Part shown: positions 40,872 to 48,893 of the stretch, in pieces | Position numbering within the stretch: the stretch's first letter is position 1 | How the letters are laid out: each line of letters begins with the position of its first letter | From: Streptomyces fumigatiscleroticus | Lineage (GTDB): Bacteria > Actinomycetota > Actinomycetes > Streptomycetales > Streptomycetaceae | Direction: 5' to 3' | Assembly (NCBI RefSeq): GCF_014647975.1 | Contig: NZ_BMQF01000001.1 | Span: forward strand, 682,001 to 746,000 | DNA length: 64,000 bases | The notes under the pieces: generated by a model | What the model saw: the letters and a program-made list of their open reading frames with translations, nothing else | What the model was told of the DNA's origin: nothing | Databases searched by the model: none | Made by a program: the position numbers and the translations under genes

Positions 40872-41816
40872 ATGACGTATCGGACCAGCCCCGCCGGTGA
40901 GGCCGCCCCCGCCCCGGCCCCGCGCCCTGGAGGCACCGGCGAGCTGGCAGGCCGCGCCGTGGCCCGCGTCGGTTACGGCGCGATGCAACTGGCGCGCCTG
41001 CACGACGACCGCCGGGCCGCCGTAGCGCTGCTGCGCCACGCGATCGACCTCGGCGTCGACCACGTGGACACCGCCCAGTTCTACGGCGACGGCTTCGTCA
41101 ACGACGTCATCCGCGAAGCCCTCCGTCCCCAGGACGACGTCCTGGTCGTCAGCAAGGTCGGCGCCGTCTCCGACCCCGGCGGCCCGATGCCGCTGCGGCT
41201 GGCGCAGCGGCCCGGCGAGTTGCGGGCGAGCGTCGAGGCGAACCTCGCCGCGCTCGGCACGGACCGGATTGCGGTGGTCAACCTCCGCCGCGTGGATTCC
41301 GGTATCACCGTCCCCGTCCCGGACGACCAGGTGATCGGCCTCGACGACCAGCTCGCGGAGATGGCCGCGATGCGCGACGAGGGGAAGATCGGCGCGATCG
41401 GGCTGAGCAGTGTCTCCCTGGACGTACTGCGCCGCGCCCTGCCGGCGGGCGTCGTGTGCGTGCAGAACGCCTACAGCCTCGTCGCCCGCGACGACGAGGA
41501 CCTGCTCCGGCTCTGCGCCGCGGAGGGCATCGCCTGGGTGCCCTACTTCCCCCTCGGCGGTGCGTTGCCGGGACTGGCGAAGGTGACCGACGAGCCGGCC
41601 GTCCGTGCCGCCGCCGAACGCCTGGGGTGCACTCCGGCACAGGTCGGCCTGGCCTGGCTGCTGCACCACGACCCCCGGACGCTGCTCATCCCGGGCACCG
41701 CCGACACCGGCCACCTGGAAGCCAACCTGGCCGCGGGCGCGATCACCCTCGACGCGGAGACCCTCGCCGCCCTCGACGCGGTCCCCTCGCGCCCGGCCAC
41801 CGCGCCGCGCCACTGA
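40872..41816 (+). CDS. Aldo/keto reductase
   Basis: 314 residues, ATG 40872. AKR barrel motifs: ARVGYGAMQLARLHDDRRAA, GVDHVDTAQFYGDGFVNDVI (catalytic Asp and Tyr), VLVVSKVGA (catalytic Lys), EGKIGAIGLSSVSLDVL, VCVQNAYSLVARDDEDLL and LLIPGTADTGHLEANL. NADPH-dependent reduction of aldehydes or ketones, substrate unknown. Divergent from its probable TetR repressor. Not obviously part of the azoxy cluster, being outside the right recombinase. Confidence 0.92.
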   Translation: MTYRTSPAGEAAPAPAPRPGGTGELAGRAVARVGYGAMQLARLHDDRRAAVALLRHAIDLGVDHVDTAQFYGDGFVNDVIREALRPQDDVLVVSKVGAVSDPGGPMPLRLAQRPGELRASVEANLAALGTDRIAVVNLRRVDSGITVPVPDDQVIGLDDQLAEMAAMRDEGKIGAIGLSSVSLDVLRRALPAGVVCVQNAYSLVARDDEDLLRLCAAEGIAWVPYFPLGGALPGLAKVTDEPAVRAAAERLGCTPAQVGLAWLLHHDPRTLLIPGTADTGHLEANLAAGAITLDAETLAALDAVPSRPATAPRH

Positions 41817-42031
41817 CCGACCGCACCCGCGCGAGGCGGGAGACCGTGGCCGCATGCAGCCCGGTGCCGCGCGATCCCCGAAGACGGTCGGCGCCCCACC
41901 GGCCCGGACCGCGGACCTCGCCGACCGGTCACCCCTCGTAAGTCCGGGGCATCCGTGTGGCATCCGTGCTCCCGCCCGCGCGGCCGTCCTCGCGCGGGAG
42001 CCGGGCATCCGCGCCCGGGGCCGTGCCGTGG

Positions 42032-42115
42032 CGGTCACCAGGCCGGCAAGCCAGGACGCCCGCACGTCCACTGCTGACCGTTTGCTGACGCAGGCGGCCC
42101 CGTTACGCCCGTGAC
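42032..42115. repeat. Recombinase-leader repeat, copy D (partial)
   Basis: Matches the first half of the leaders at 38598-38680 and 4432-4515: GGTCACCAGG, GGCAAGCCAGGAC, CTGCTGACCGTTTGCTGACG, GGCGG, then CCCGTGACC. The second half is missing. It marks the right limit of the integrase-related region. Confidence 0.65.
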
Positions 42116-42270
42116 CGCCGCGGGGCAGGCCGGCGATCGTCCCTCCCGGTCGTCAGCAGATGCACCCGATGGATGCACCCGATCTGCTTCTTGCCGCGGT
42201 CGGTCGGATCCGGTCCGGTCCGTGCCCCTCTTCTGCCGCCTTCAGGCTGACGGAGTTCATCGCGCACCGC

Positions 42271-42306
42271 GACATCTACTGTGACATCTACTGTGATTCC
42301 CATCAC
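42271..42306. repeat. Tandem 12-bp repeat and inverted repeat before LuxR-type gene
   Basis: GACATCTACTGT twice in a row (42271-42294), overlapping GTGAT-N4-ATCAC (42293-42306). It ends 30 bp before the GTG start and is the AT-richest piece nearby; likely promoter/operator of the regulator. Confidence 0.55.
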
Positions 42307-42336
42307 GGCTGGCTTGCTTCCGGGAAGAGGCGATCA

Positions 42337-44706
42337 GTGAAGGCCGAGTGGTGCCGCGGGAACCTGCCCATCGAGGTGACGAGTTTCATCGGCCGCGCCG
42401 AGGAGATCGAGACAGCCACGCAGCTGTTGACCAGGGCACGCCTGGTCACCTTCCTCGGTCCCGGAGGCGTCGGCAAGACCAGGACCGCACTGCGCGTCGC
42501 CGCCCGGCTCGGGGAGGAACTCGATGACGGTGTCTGCATGGTGCCGCTGTCGGCCCTGAAGGACCCCGGCCTGCTGGCGCACTCGGTGTCGGCCGCCCTG
42601 AACCTGCCGGAGCAGACGGACCGCTCGCAGATCGACACGCTGGTGGACCACCTGAAGGACCGTGAACTGCTGCTGGTGCTGGACACCTGCGAGCACATCG
42701 TGGACGCCTGCGGCATGCTCGCCGACATCCTGCTGCGCGGCACACCGTCGGTGCGCATCCTGGCGACCAGCCGTGAGCCCCTGGCCGTGCCCGGCGAGCA
42801 CACCTTCCCCATCATGCCGCTGGCGGTGCCCGGCGAGGAGGACGAGCACCCCGTCGAGACCGACGCCATGCGGCTGTTCGCCGACCGTGCGGCGGCCGTG
42901 GTGCCCGGGTTCGCCCTGACCGACGACAACCGCGCGGCCGTCGCCGCCCTGACCCGGCGGCTGGACGGCATCCCGCTGGCCGTCGAACTGGCGGCGGTGC
43001 GGCTGCGCGCGCTGTCGCTGGAGCAGATCGTGGGCCGCCTCAGCAGCCGGTTCCGTATGCTCACCGGCGGCAGCAAGGGGGCGATGCCGCGGCACAGGAC
43101 GCTGCGCACGGCCATCGACTGGAGCCACGACCTGTGCTCGCCGCAGGAACGGCTGCTGTGGGCCCGGCTGTCGGTGTTCGCCGGCGACTTCGACCTGGCG
43201 GCCGTGGAGGCGGTCTGCTCCGACGAGGCGCTGCCCGCCGAGGAGATCGTCGAGCAGGTGATCGGGTTGGTCGACAAGTCGGTGGTGCTGCGCGGCGACG
43301 ACGCGGCCGGGGTCCGGTACCGGCTGCTGGACACCCTGCGCGAGTACGGGGCCGAGCGGCTGGCCGAGCACGGGGACGGGCGGGCCGTGCAGGTGCGCCA
43401 CCGGGACCACTACCTGGAGCTGGCCCGGTGGTTCGAGGCCGAATGGGCCGGCGACGAGCAGCTGCCTCGCTTCCACCGGCTCCTGCGTGAGCGCGCAAAC
43501 CTGCGGGTGGCGCTGGACTTCTCCTTCTCCTCGCCCGAGGAGGCGCGCACCGGCCTGGCACTGGCCACGGCGCTGTGGGCGTTCTGGTTCTGCGCCGCAC
43601 GGCTGACGGAGGGACGTTACTGGCTGCACAAAGGGCTGGAACTGGTGCCCGAACCGGTCGCCGAACGCTCCATGGCGCTGCGTTACGCCGGCTGGTACGC
43701 CGCTGTCCAGGGCGGCTGTTCCGACGGTCTGCCGCTGCTGCTGACCGAGGCCTGCGACATCGCCGTGCGGCTCGAGGACAAGCGGCTGCACGCCCACGCC
43801 CAGGCCATTCAGGGCTGTGTGCACATGATGGCGGGCCGGCCCGAGGCGGCGGTGGAGCTGTACGAGGCCGCCCACGTCACGCTGCGCGAGCTCGACGACC
43901 GGGTCGGCATCCTCATGTACGGCTACCACCTGGGCTTCCTGCACATGATGCTGGGAGACCTGGAAGCCGCGTCCACGCATTTCGACGTCACGCTGTCCAT
44001 GGTCGAAGGCACCGAGGAACGCTGGAACCGGGGCTGGGCCTGTTGCCACAAGGCGGTCGTACTGTGGCTGATGGGCGAGCGCGAGGAGTGTGCCCGGCTC
44101 GCCCGCACCGGGGTCCGCTGCAAGTACGACCTCGAGGACTACCTCTGCATAGCGCATTGTCTGGAGCCCCTGGCCTGGATCGCCGCCGAGGAGCCCGAGC
44201 ACTGCCGGCGGGCGGCCTGGCTGCTGGGCGCCGTCTCCGGCCTCTACCGCAAGTGCGGTGCCGCCCCGCTGTTCGGCGTGCCCATGCTCCAGGAGTTCCA
44301 GCACACGGCCGAACGGCAGGCCAGGCAGGTCCTCGGCGACGCCGTGTACGAGGCGGCCTTCCGCAGCGGCGCCACCGCCCCGGTGGACGAGGTGGTCGCC
44401 GACGTCATCGGCGAGAACCCCCGGCCGGCGCCCGCCGCCGAGCCCGAGGAGCAGGAGACGCCGCTGGGTGTGCTGACCCGCCGGCAGCGCCAGGTCGCCG
44501 TGCTGGTCGCCGAGGGCCTGTCGAACCGGCAGATCGCCGACCGGCTGGTCATCTCCAAGCGCACCGCCGACGCGCACGTCGAGCAGATCCTGACCAGGCT
44601 CGGCTTCTCCTCCCGGGCCCAGATCGCCGCCCTGGTGGGCGAGGCCAACGGCATCACCCGACAGCCCGGCCCCGACGACGTCGCCGGGCCGGTCGTCCGT
44701 TCCTGA
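42337..44706 (+). CDS. Large LuxR-family regulator with AfsR-like ATPase and TPR region
   Basis: 789 residues from GTG 42337 (GAGG upstream); the longer frame from 42160 crosses promoter repeats. ATPase part: FIGRAEEIETATQLLTRARL, Walker A FLGPGGVGKTRTALRV, Walker B ELLLVLDTCEHIVDACG, ILATSREPLAVPGE, and RLDGIPLAVELAAVRL (GLPLA motif). A helical TPR-like middle (400-700) follows. C-terminal LuxR HTH: GVLTRRQRQVAVLVAEGLSN, RQIADRLVISKRTADAHVEQ, ILTRLGFSSRAQIAAL. No N-terminal SARP domain. It resembles the large ATP-dependent regulators of actinobacteria. The ligand is unknown. Confidence 0.92.
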   Translation: MKAEWCRGNLPIEVTSFIGRAEEIETATQLLTRARLVTFLGPGGVGKTRTALRVAARLGEELDDGVCMVPLSALKDPGLLAHSVSAALNLPEQTDRSQIDTLVDHLKDRELLLVLDTCEHIVDACGMLADILLRGTPSVRILATSREPLAVPGEHTFPIMPLAVPGEEDEHPVETDAMRLFADRAAAVVPGFALTDDNRAAVAALTRRLDGIPLAVELAAVRLRALSLEQIVGRLSSRFRMLTGGSKGAMPRHRTLRTAIDWSHDLCSPQERLLWARLSVFAGDFDLAAVEAVCSDEALPAEEIVEQVIGLVDKSVVLRGDDAAGVRYRLLDTLREYGAERLAEHGDGRAVQVRHRDHYLELARWFEAEWAGDEQLPRFHRLLRERANLRVALDFSFSSPEEARTGLALATALWAFWFCAARLTEGRYWLHKGLELVPEPVAERSMALRYAGWYAAVQGGCSDGLPLLLTEACDIAVRLEDKRLHAHAQAIQGCVHMMAGRPEAAVELYEAAHVTLRELDDRVGILMYGYHLGFLHMMLGDLEAASTHFDVTLSMVEGTEERWNRGWACCHKAVVLWLMGEREECARLARTGVRCKYDLEDYLCIAHCLEPLAWIAAEEPEHCRRAAWLLGAVSGLYRKCGAAPLFGVPMLQEFQHTAERQARQVLGDAVYEAAFRSGATAPVDEVVADVIGENPRPAPAAEPEEQETPLGVLTRRQRQVAVLVAEGLSNRQIADRLVISKRTADAHVEQILTRLGFSSRAQIAALVGEANGITRQPGPDDVAGPVVRS

Positions 44707-44878
44707 CGCGGCCCCTACCTAGCGCGCTCCCGGCGCTACCTATGCCGCGGCGCCGCCCCCCAGGCATCGGCCGGGCGTCGACATCGGTATTTCGGATCCG
44801 TACGTGTCCGGATGGCGCCGCCGTGGCCGTACGAGAGCCTCGTCGCACTGGTGATACGGCTGTACCGGAGGGATCGCG

Positions 44879-45961
44879 GTGCGAACGACGACGTGGTACG
44901 CCGAGCCGACCGTGGGAGTGATCGGGCGGGCCCGGCAACTGGCCCAGGTGGAACGGCTGCTGCGGCGCCGGGCACGCGTGGTCACGGTCACCGGCCCGCC
45001 CGGAGCGGGGAAGTCCACCGTGGCCGCCGTGGCGGCGACGCGGCCGGGTCGGGAGGTCTACGCCGAACGCCTGCAACTGAGCTGCGCGGAGGTCCAGGAG
45101 CCCGAGGCGGTCCCGCATGCCGTGGCGAACGCGCTGCGGGCGCCCGACGACCGCACGCTCGGTCGGCTTCAGACGGTGATGGACGCACGGGAGAGCCGGT
45201 CGCTGCTCCTGGTGCTGCATGACTGCGACCATCTGATCGACGGCGTCACGGAACTGGTGAACGCGGTGACCGGCCGCTGCCGCGGGGTGGACTTCCTGAT
45301 CTCGGCCAGGCAGCCGCTGCGCGTCCCCGGCGAGCGCGTCGTCGTCCTCCCCCCGCTGGCCCCGGCCGCCGCGCCGGCCCTGTTCACGGCGGTGGCCAGG
45401 GTGACCGTCCCGCCCGTCCCGTCCCGTCCGCCGGCCGCATGCGACCAGGCCGTCGTCGCCGAGGTGTGCGAGCGGCTCGACCGGCTGCCGCTGGCCGTCG
45501 AACTGGCCGCGCGGAGCCTGTCGCACATGTCGCTGGAGCAACTGGTCCAGCTGGTACGGACGTGCTGCCTCACGCTCGGCGCCCATCTCCCCCTCCCCGA
45601 CGGACGTCCGCTGCACCATGCCACGCTGACCGACGCCATCGGCTGGAGCCACGAGCTGTGCACGCCGCCACAGCGGCTGCTGTGGGCCCGGCTGTCGGCC
45701 TTCGACGGCGGCTTCACGACCGCCGAGGCCGCCGCCCGGTGCGCCGACGAGCTGCTGACGCCCGCCGCCGTCGCCGACGGCACCGCCCAGCTCCACGAAC
45801 GTTCGCTCCTGCTCACCGACCGGTCCGGGGCCGGCCGGACCCGCTATCGCATGCTGCGCACCGTCCGGGCCTACGGGGCCACGATGCTCCGGTACCTCGG
45901 CGAGGCCGGGCAGCCGGGAAGCCGGGCGGCCGGCCACCCGCCGGAAATCGGTCACGAATAA
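44879..45961 (+). CDS. AfsR-like ATPase without DNA-binding domain
   Basis: 360 residues, GTG 44879 after GGAGGG. It copies the ATPase part of the preceding gene: GVIGRARQLAQVERLLRRRA, Walker A TVTGPPGAGKSTVAAVA, Walker B LLLVLHDCDHLIDGVTE, FLISARQPLRVPGERVV, DRLPLAVELAARSLSHM, DAIGWSHELCTPPQRLLWAR, RYRMLRTVRAYGATMLRYLG. It ends where TPR and LuxR regions would begin. It may be a partner or decoy of the upstream regulator, or a truncated paralogue. Confidence 0.85.
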   Translation: MRTTTWYAEPTVGVIGRARQLAQVERLLRRRARVVTVTGPPGAGKSTVAAVAATRPGREVYAERLQLSCAEVQEPEAVPHAVANALRAPDDRTLGRLQTVMDARESRSLLLVLHDCDHLIDGVTELVNAVTGRCRGVDFLISARQPLRVPGERVVVLPPLAPAAAPALFTAVARVTVPPVPSRPPAACDQAVVAEVCERLDRLPLAVELAARSLSHMSLEQLVQLVRTCCLTLGAHLPLPDGRPLHHATLTDAIGWSHELCTPPQRLLWARLSAFDGGFTTAEAAARCADELLTPAAVADGTAQLHERSLLLTDRSGAGRTRYRMLRTVRAYGATMLRYLGEAGQPGSRAAGHPPEIGHE

Positions 45962-46071
45962 CACAACTCGGCCAGTCTTTTAACCCGGTTCAGTTATGCT
46001 GTGACGCGGAAACCGCCACCCGGCCCCGCCGGGCGGCGCGCAAGATCGTCTCCTCGGAAAGGTCTCGATCG

Positions 46072-48171
46072 ATGACGTCACACGTCCAGGACACATCCGG
46101 ATCCGGCACCCAGGAGGCCGCTGGACTCGACGGCGAACTGGCCCGGGAGCGTGCGTACGTCGCGGTGTGCCGCGAGGCGATGACCCGCCAGGTGGACGAT
46201 GCCCAGTACCAGGTCGTCGCGGGCGAGGACGTGTCCGGCGACGGGGCGAGCGCCGAGGCGCTCGGACGCTATCTGCGCACCCGCGCACGGCGGATGGCGG
46301 AGGAGCCCGACAGCCCGCTGTTCTTCGGCCGGCTCGACTTCGAGGACACCGAGGACGCGGGGGACCACCGGCGGCAGCGGTACTACATCGGGCGCGGGCG
46401 GGTCTCGGAGCACCCGGCCGCACCGCCCCTGGTGATCGACTGGCGTGCGCCGGTCTCCCGCACCTACTACCAGGCGAGCGCCCTGGAACCGCGCGGCGTC
46501 GCGGTGCGACGGCGCTTCGGCTGGGCTCCCTGGAGCCACGGCGCTCCGGAGGACCTCACCGGCCTGGAGGACGAGCATCTCGACCACGCGCGAGCCGAGG
46601 GCGACGGCGACGTGGCGAGCGCGATCGTCGCCGCCGAGATCGAGCGGCCCCGCCTCGGCCCGATGCGTGACATCGTCGCCACCATCCAGCCGGAGCAGGA
46701 CGATCTCGTCCGCGGCGAGCTGAACGACTCGGTCTGTGTCCAGGGCGCGCCGGGCAGCGGCAAGACCGCCGTCGGCCTGCACCGCGCCGCGTACCTCCTC
46801 TACACCTTCCCCGAGCGGTTCCGGCGCAGCGGTCTGCTGATCATCGGGCCGAACCGGACCTTCCTGCGCTACATCTCGGAGGTGCTGCCTTCGCTCGGCG
46901 AGATCGACGTCGCCCAGCTCACGGTGGAGGACGTGGTCGCCCGGCACCCGGTCCGGCGGGTGGACGGGGAGGACGTCAGCCGGCTCAAGCACGGCGACCG
47001 CATGGCCACGGTCCTGGAACGGGCCCTGTACGCCCGGGTCGCGCGCCCCGAGGAGTCCATCGCGGTCACCGACGGCTCCTACCGCTGGCGGGTCGACTCG
47101 GGAGAGCTGGCCCGGGTCGTCGACGAGGTGCGGGCCATGGGGGTGCCGTACGCGGTCGGCCGCGAGCACGTGCGCACGCGGGTGGTGACGCTGATCCAGC
47201 AGCAGGCCGAGCGGCGGGCCGGGCCGAAGAGTGTCACCTGGGCGCGGAAGATCGGCCGTTCGAAGCCGGTCGCCGCGCTGCTGGAGGTCGCGTGGCCGGT
47301 GGCGCGGCCGGAGGAGGTCGTGGCCGCGCTGCTGAGCGACCCGGCGGTGATGGAGGAGGCGGCGGACGGCGTGTTCGACGCGGCCGAGCAGCGGACGCTG
47401 TTGTGGGCCAGGTCGCCGAGGTCGTACAAGAGCGCCACCTGGTCGGCCGAGGACATGCTGCTGCTGGACGAGGTGGCGGGGCTCATCGAACGCCCCGAGG
47501 GCTTCGGCCACGTGGTCGTGGACGAGGCCCAGGACCTGTCGCCGATGCAGTGCCGGGCGATCGCCCGGCGCAGCGCCTTCGGCTCGATCACGGTGCTGGG
47601 CGACCTGGCGCAGGCCACCGCGCCCTGGTCGGCGCGGACCTGGCGGGAACAGCTGACGCACCTGGGCAAGGCACAGGCCACGGTCGTTCCGCTGACCACC
47701 GGCTTCCGGGTCCCCGCCGTCATCATGGAACTGGCCAACCGGCTGGCGGGCGCCCTCGGCGTCGACGTGCCGCCGGCCCGCTCGCTGCGCCACGACGGCG
47801 AGTTGACGATCAGCGCGGTCGACGACACGGCGGCGGCCACCGTGTCCGCCGTCCGCGCGGCTCTCGGCCGCGAAGGGTCGATCGCCGTCATCGCCGCCGA
47901 CGACGCGGTGGCCGCCACCTCGGCGGCCCTGCGCGAGGCGGGCGTCGAGACGGCGACCGCCGAGCAGGTCGGTACGGCCGCCCGGCTGACCGTGCTGCCC
48001 GCCACGGTCGTCAAGGGCCTCGAGTACGACCATGTCGTCGTGGTCGAGCCGGCCTCGATCGTCGAGTCGGAGCCGCGCGGACTGCACCGGCTGTACGTGG
48101 TGGTGACACGCGCGGTGTCGCGGCTCGACATCCTGCACGCCCGGCCGCTGCCGGAGCCGCTCGCCGCCTGA
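46072..48171 (+). CDS. HelD-like RNA-polymerase-associated helicase
   Basis: 699 residues from ATG 46072 (GGAAAGG upstream). UvrD/Rep superfamily I core: Q/Walker A VCVQGAPGSGKTAVGLHRAA, RSGLLIIGPNRTFLRYISEV, Walker B FGHVVVDEAQDLSPMQCRAI, TVLGDLAQATAPWSARTW, LTTGFRVPAVIMELANRL and VLPATVVKGLEYDHVVVVEP. The N-terminal part (LDGELARERAYVAVCREAMT; PLFFGRLDFEDTED; YYIGRGRVSE; VIDWRAPVSRTYYQASALEP) is the HelD-specific arm. HelD proteins clear stalled RNA polymerase from DNA; Streptomyces HelR-type members confer rifampicin tolerance. No rifamycin-associated element is seen upstream, so induction differs or is absent. Confidence 0.92.
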   Translation: MTSHVQDTSGSGTQEAAGLDGELARERAYVAVCREAMTRQVDDAQYQVVAGEDVSGDGASAEALGRYLRTRARRMAEEPDSPLFFGRLDFEDTEDAGDHRRQRYYIGRGRVSEHPAAPPLVIDWRAPVSRTYYQASALEPRGVAVRRRFGWAPWSHGAPEDLTGLEDEHLDHARAEGDGDVASAIVAAEIERPRLGPMRDIVATIQPEQDDLVRGELNDSVCVQGAPGSGKTAVGLHRAAYLLYTFPERFRRSGLLIIGPNRTFLRYISEVLPSLGEIDVAQLTVEDVVARHPVRRVDGEDVSRLKHGDRMATVLERALYARVARPEESIAVTDGSYRWRVDSGELARVVDEVRAMGVPYAVGREHVRTRVVTLIQQQAERRAGPKSVTWARKIGRSKPVAALLEVAWPVARPEEVVAALLSDPAVMEEAADGVFDAAEQRTLLWARSPRSYKSATWSAEDMLLLDEVAGLIERPEGFGHVVVDEAQDLSPMQCRAIARRSAFGSITVLGDLAQATAPWSARTWREQLTHLGKAQATVVPLTTGFRVPAVIMELANRLAGALGVDVPPARSLRHDGELTISAVDDTAAATVSAVRAALGREGSIAVIAADDAVAATSAALREAGVETATAEQVGTAARLTVLPATVVKGLEYDHVVVVEPASIVESEPRGLHRLYVVVTRAVSRLDILHARPLPEPLAA

Positions 48172-48220
48172 CATACGGATATTTACCGAGTTAACACCTA
48201 TACCTGGTTATCTGATTGCC

Positions 48221-48242
48221 TAGGTAAGGGATGTGCTAGAAT
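48221..48242 (+). promoter_or_regulatory. Promoter of TetR gene, probably leaderless
   Basis: TAGAAT at 48237-48242 as -10, weak TTGCCT-like -35 at 48216-48221 (short spacer of 15). Transcription about 7 bases after the -10 would begin at the GTG of 48249. The region from 48176 is AT-rich for this genome and contains an imperfect inverted repeat (TACCTGG...CCTAGGTA), possibly the autoregulatory operator. Confidence 0.45.
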
Positions 48243-48248
48243 GCCCTG

Positions 48249-48881
48249 GTGATCGCGCCGATGGGCTTGCGGGAGCGCAAGAAGCAGCGAACGCGAGAGA
48301 CGATCTCCGACACGGCGATCGCGCTCTTTCTGGAGCGCGGGTTCGACCAGGTCTCGGTCGTCGACATCGCGGCCGTGGCCGAGGTCTCCAAACCCACGCT
48401 GTTCAAGTACTTCCCCACCAAGGAGGACCTGGTCGTCCACCGGTTCGCCGACCACCAGACGGCGAGCAGCACCGTCGTGGCGGAGCGGCCGCCGGGAGTG
48501 TCCGCGATCGACGCCCTGCACCAGCACTTCCTGGACGGGCTGGCGGCGCGAGACCCCATCACGGGGCTCAACGACGACAAGGACGTCCTGGCCTTCCACA
48601 GCCTCGTCTACTCCACGCCGAGTCTCGTGGCGCGCGTCGGCCAGTACCTGGCCCGGGCCGAGGAGGCGCTGGCCCGGACCCTGGCCGACGCGCTCGGCAC
48701 GGGCCGCGACATCACCGCTCCCCTGCTGGCCGGCCAGGTGATCGCCACGCAGCGCGTCCTGGCGTCGGCGAACTGGCGGCGCATCGTCGCCGGCCGGTCC
48801 GCGGACGAGGTCCACCCCGAGGCGGTGGCCGACGCCGACCACGCCTTCGCCCTGTTGCGCGACGGCCTGGCGGGGGCGTGA
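48249..48881 (+). CDS. TetR-family regulator
   Basis: 210 residues if the GTG at 48249 is used (no ribosome site but fits a leaderless mRNA), 206 from ATG 48261. HTH: GLRERKKQRTRETISDTAIA, FLERGFDQVSVVDIAAVAEV, SKPTLFKYFPTKEDLV. The C-domain (LVARVGQYLARAEEALARTL) is the TetR_C_17-like type common in Streptomyces. It is convergent with the SoxR-box ABC exporter (12 nt between stops), so it need not control it. Target unknown. Confidence 0.92.
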   Translation: MIAPMGLRERKKQRTRETISDTAIALFLERGFDQVSVVDIAAVAEVSKPTLFKYFPTKEDLVVHRFADHQTASSTVVAERPPGVSAIDALHQHFLDGLAARDPITGLNDDKDVLAFHSLVYSTPSLVARVGQYLARAEEALARTLADALGTGRDITAPLLAGQVIATQRVLASANWRRIVAGRSADEVHPEAVADADHAFALLRDGLAGA

Positions 48882-48893
48882 TCCCGCCGCCGG

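Larger units (their letters stand above)
41817..42336. other. Intergenic region ahead of LuxR-type regulator
   Basis: No supported gene. It contains the recombinase-leader fragment D (42032-42115) and a tandem 12-bp repeat with an inverted repeat close to the regulator start (42271-42306). Confidence 0.4.
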
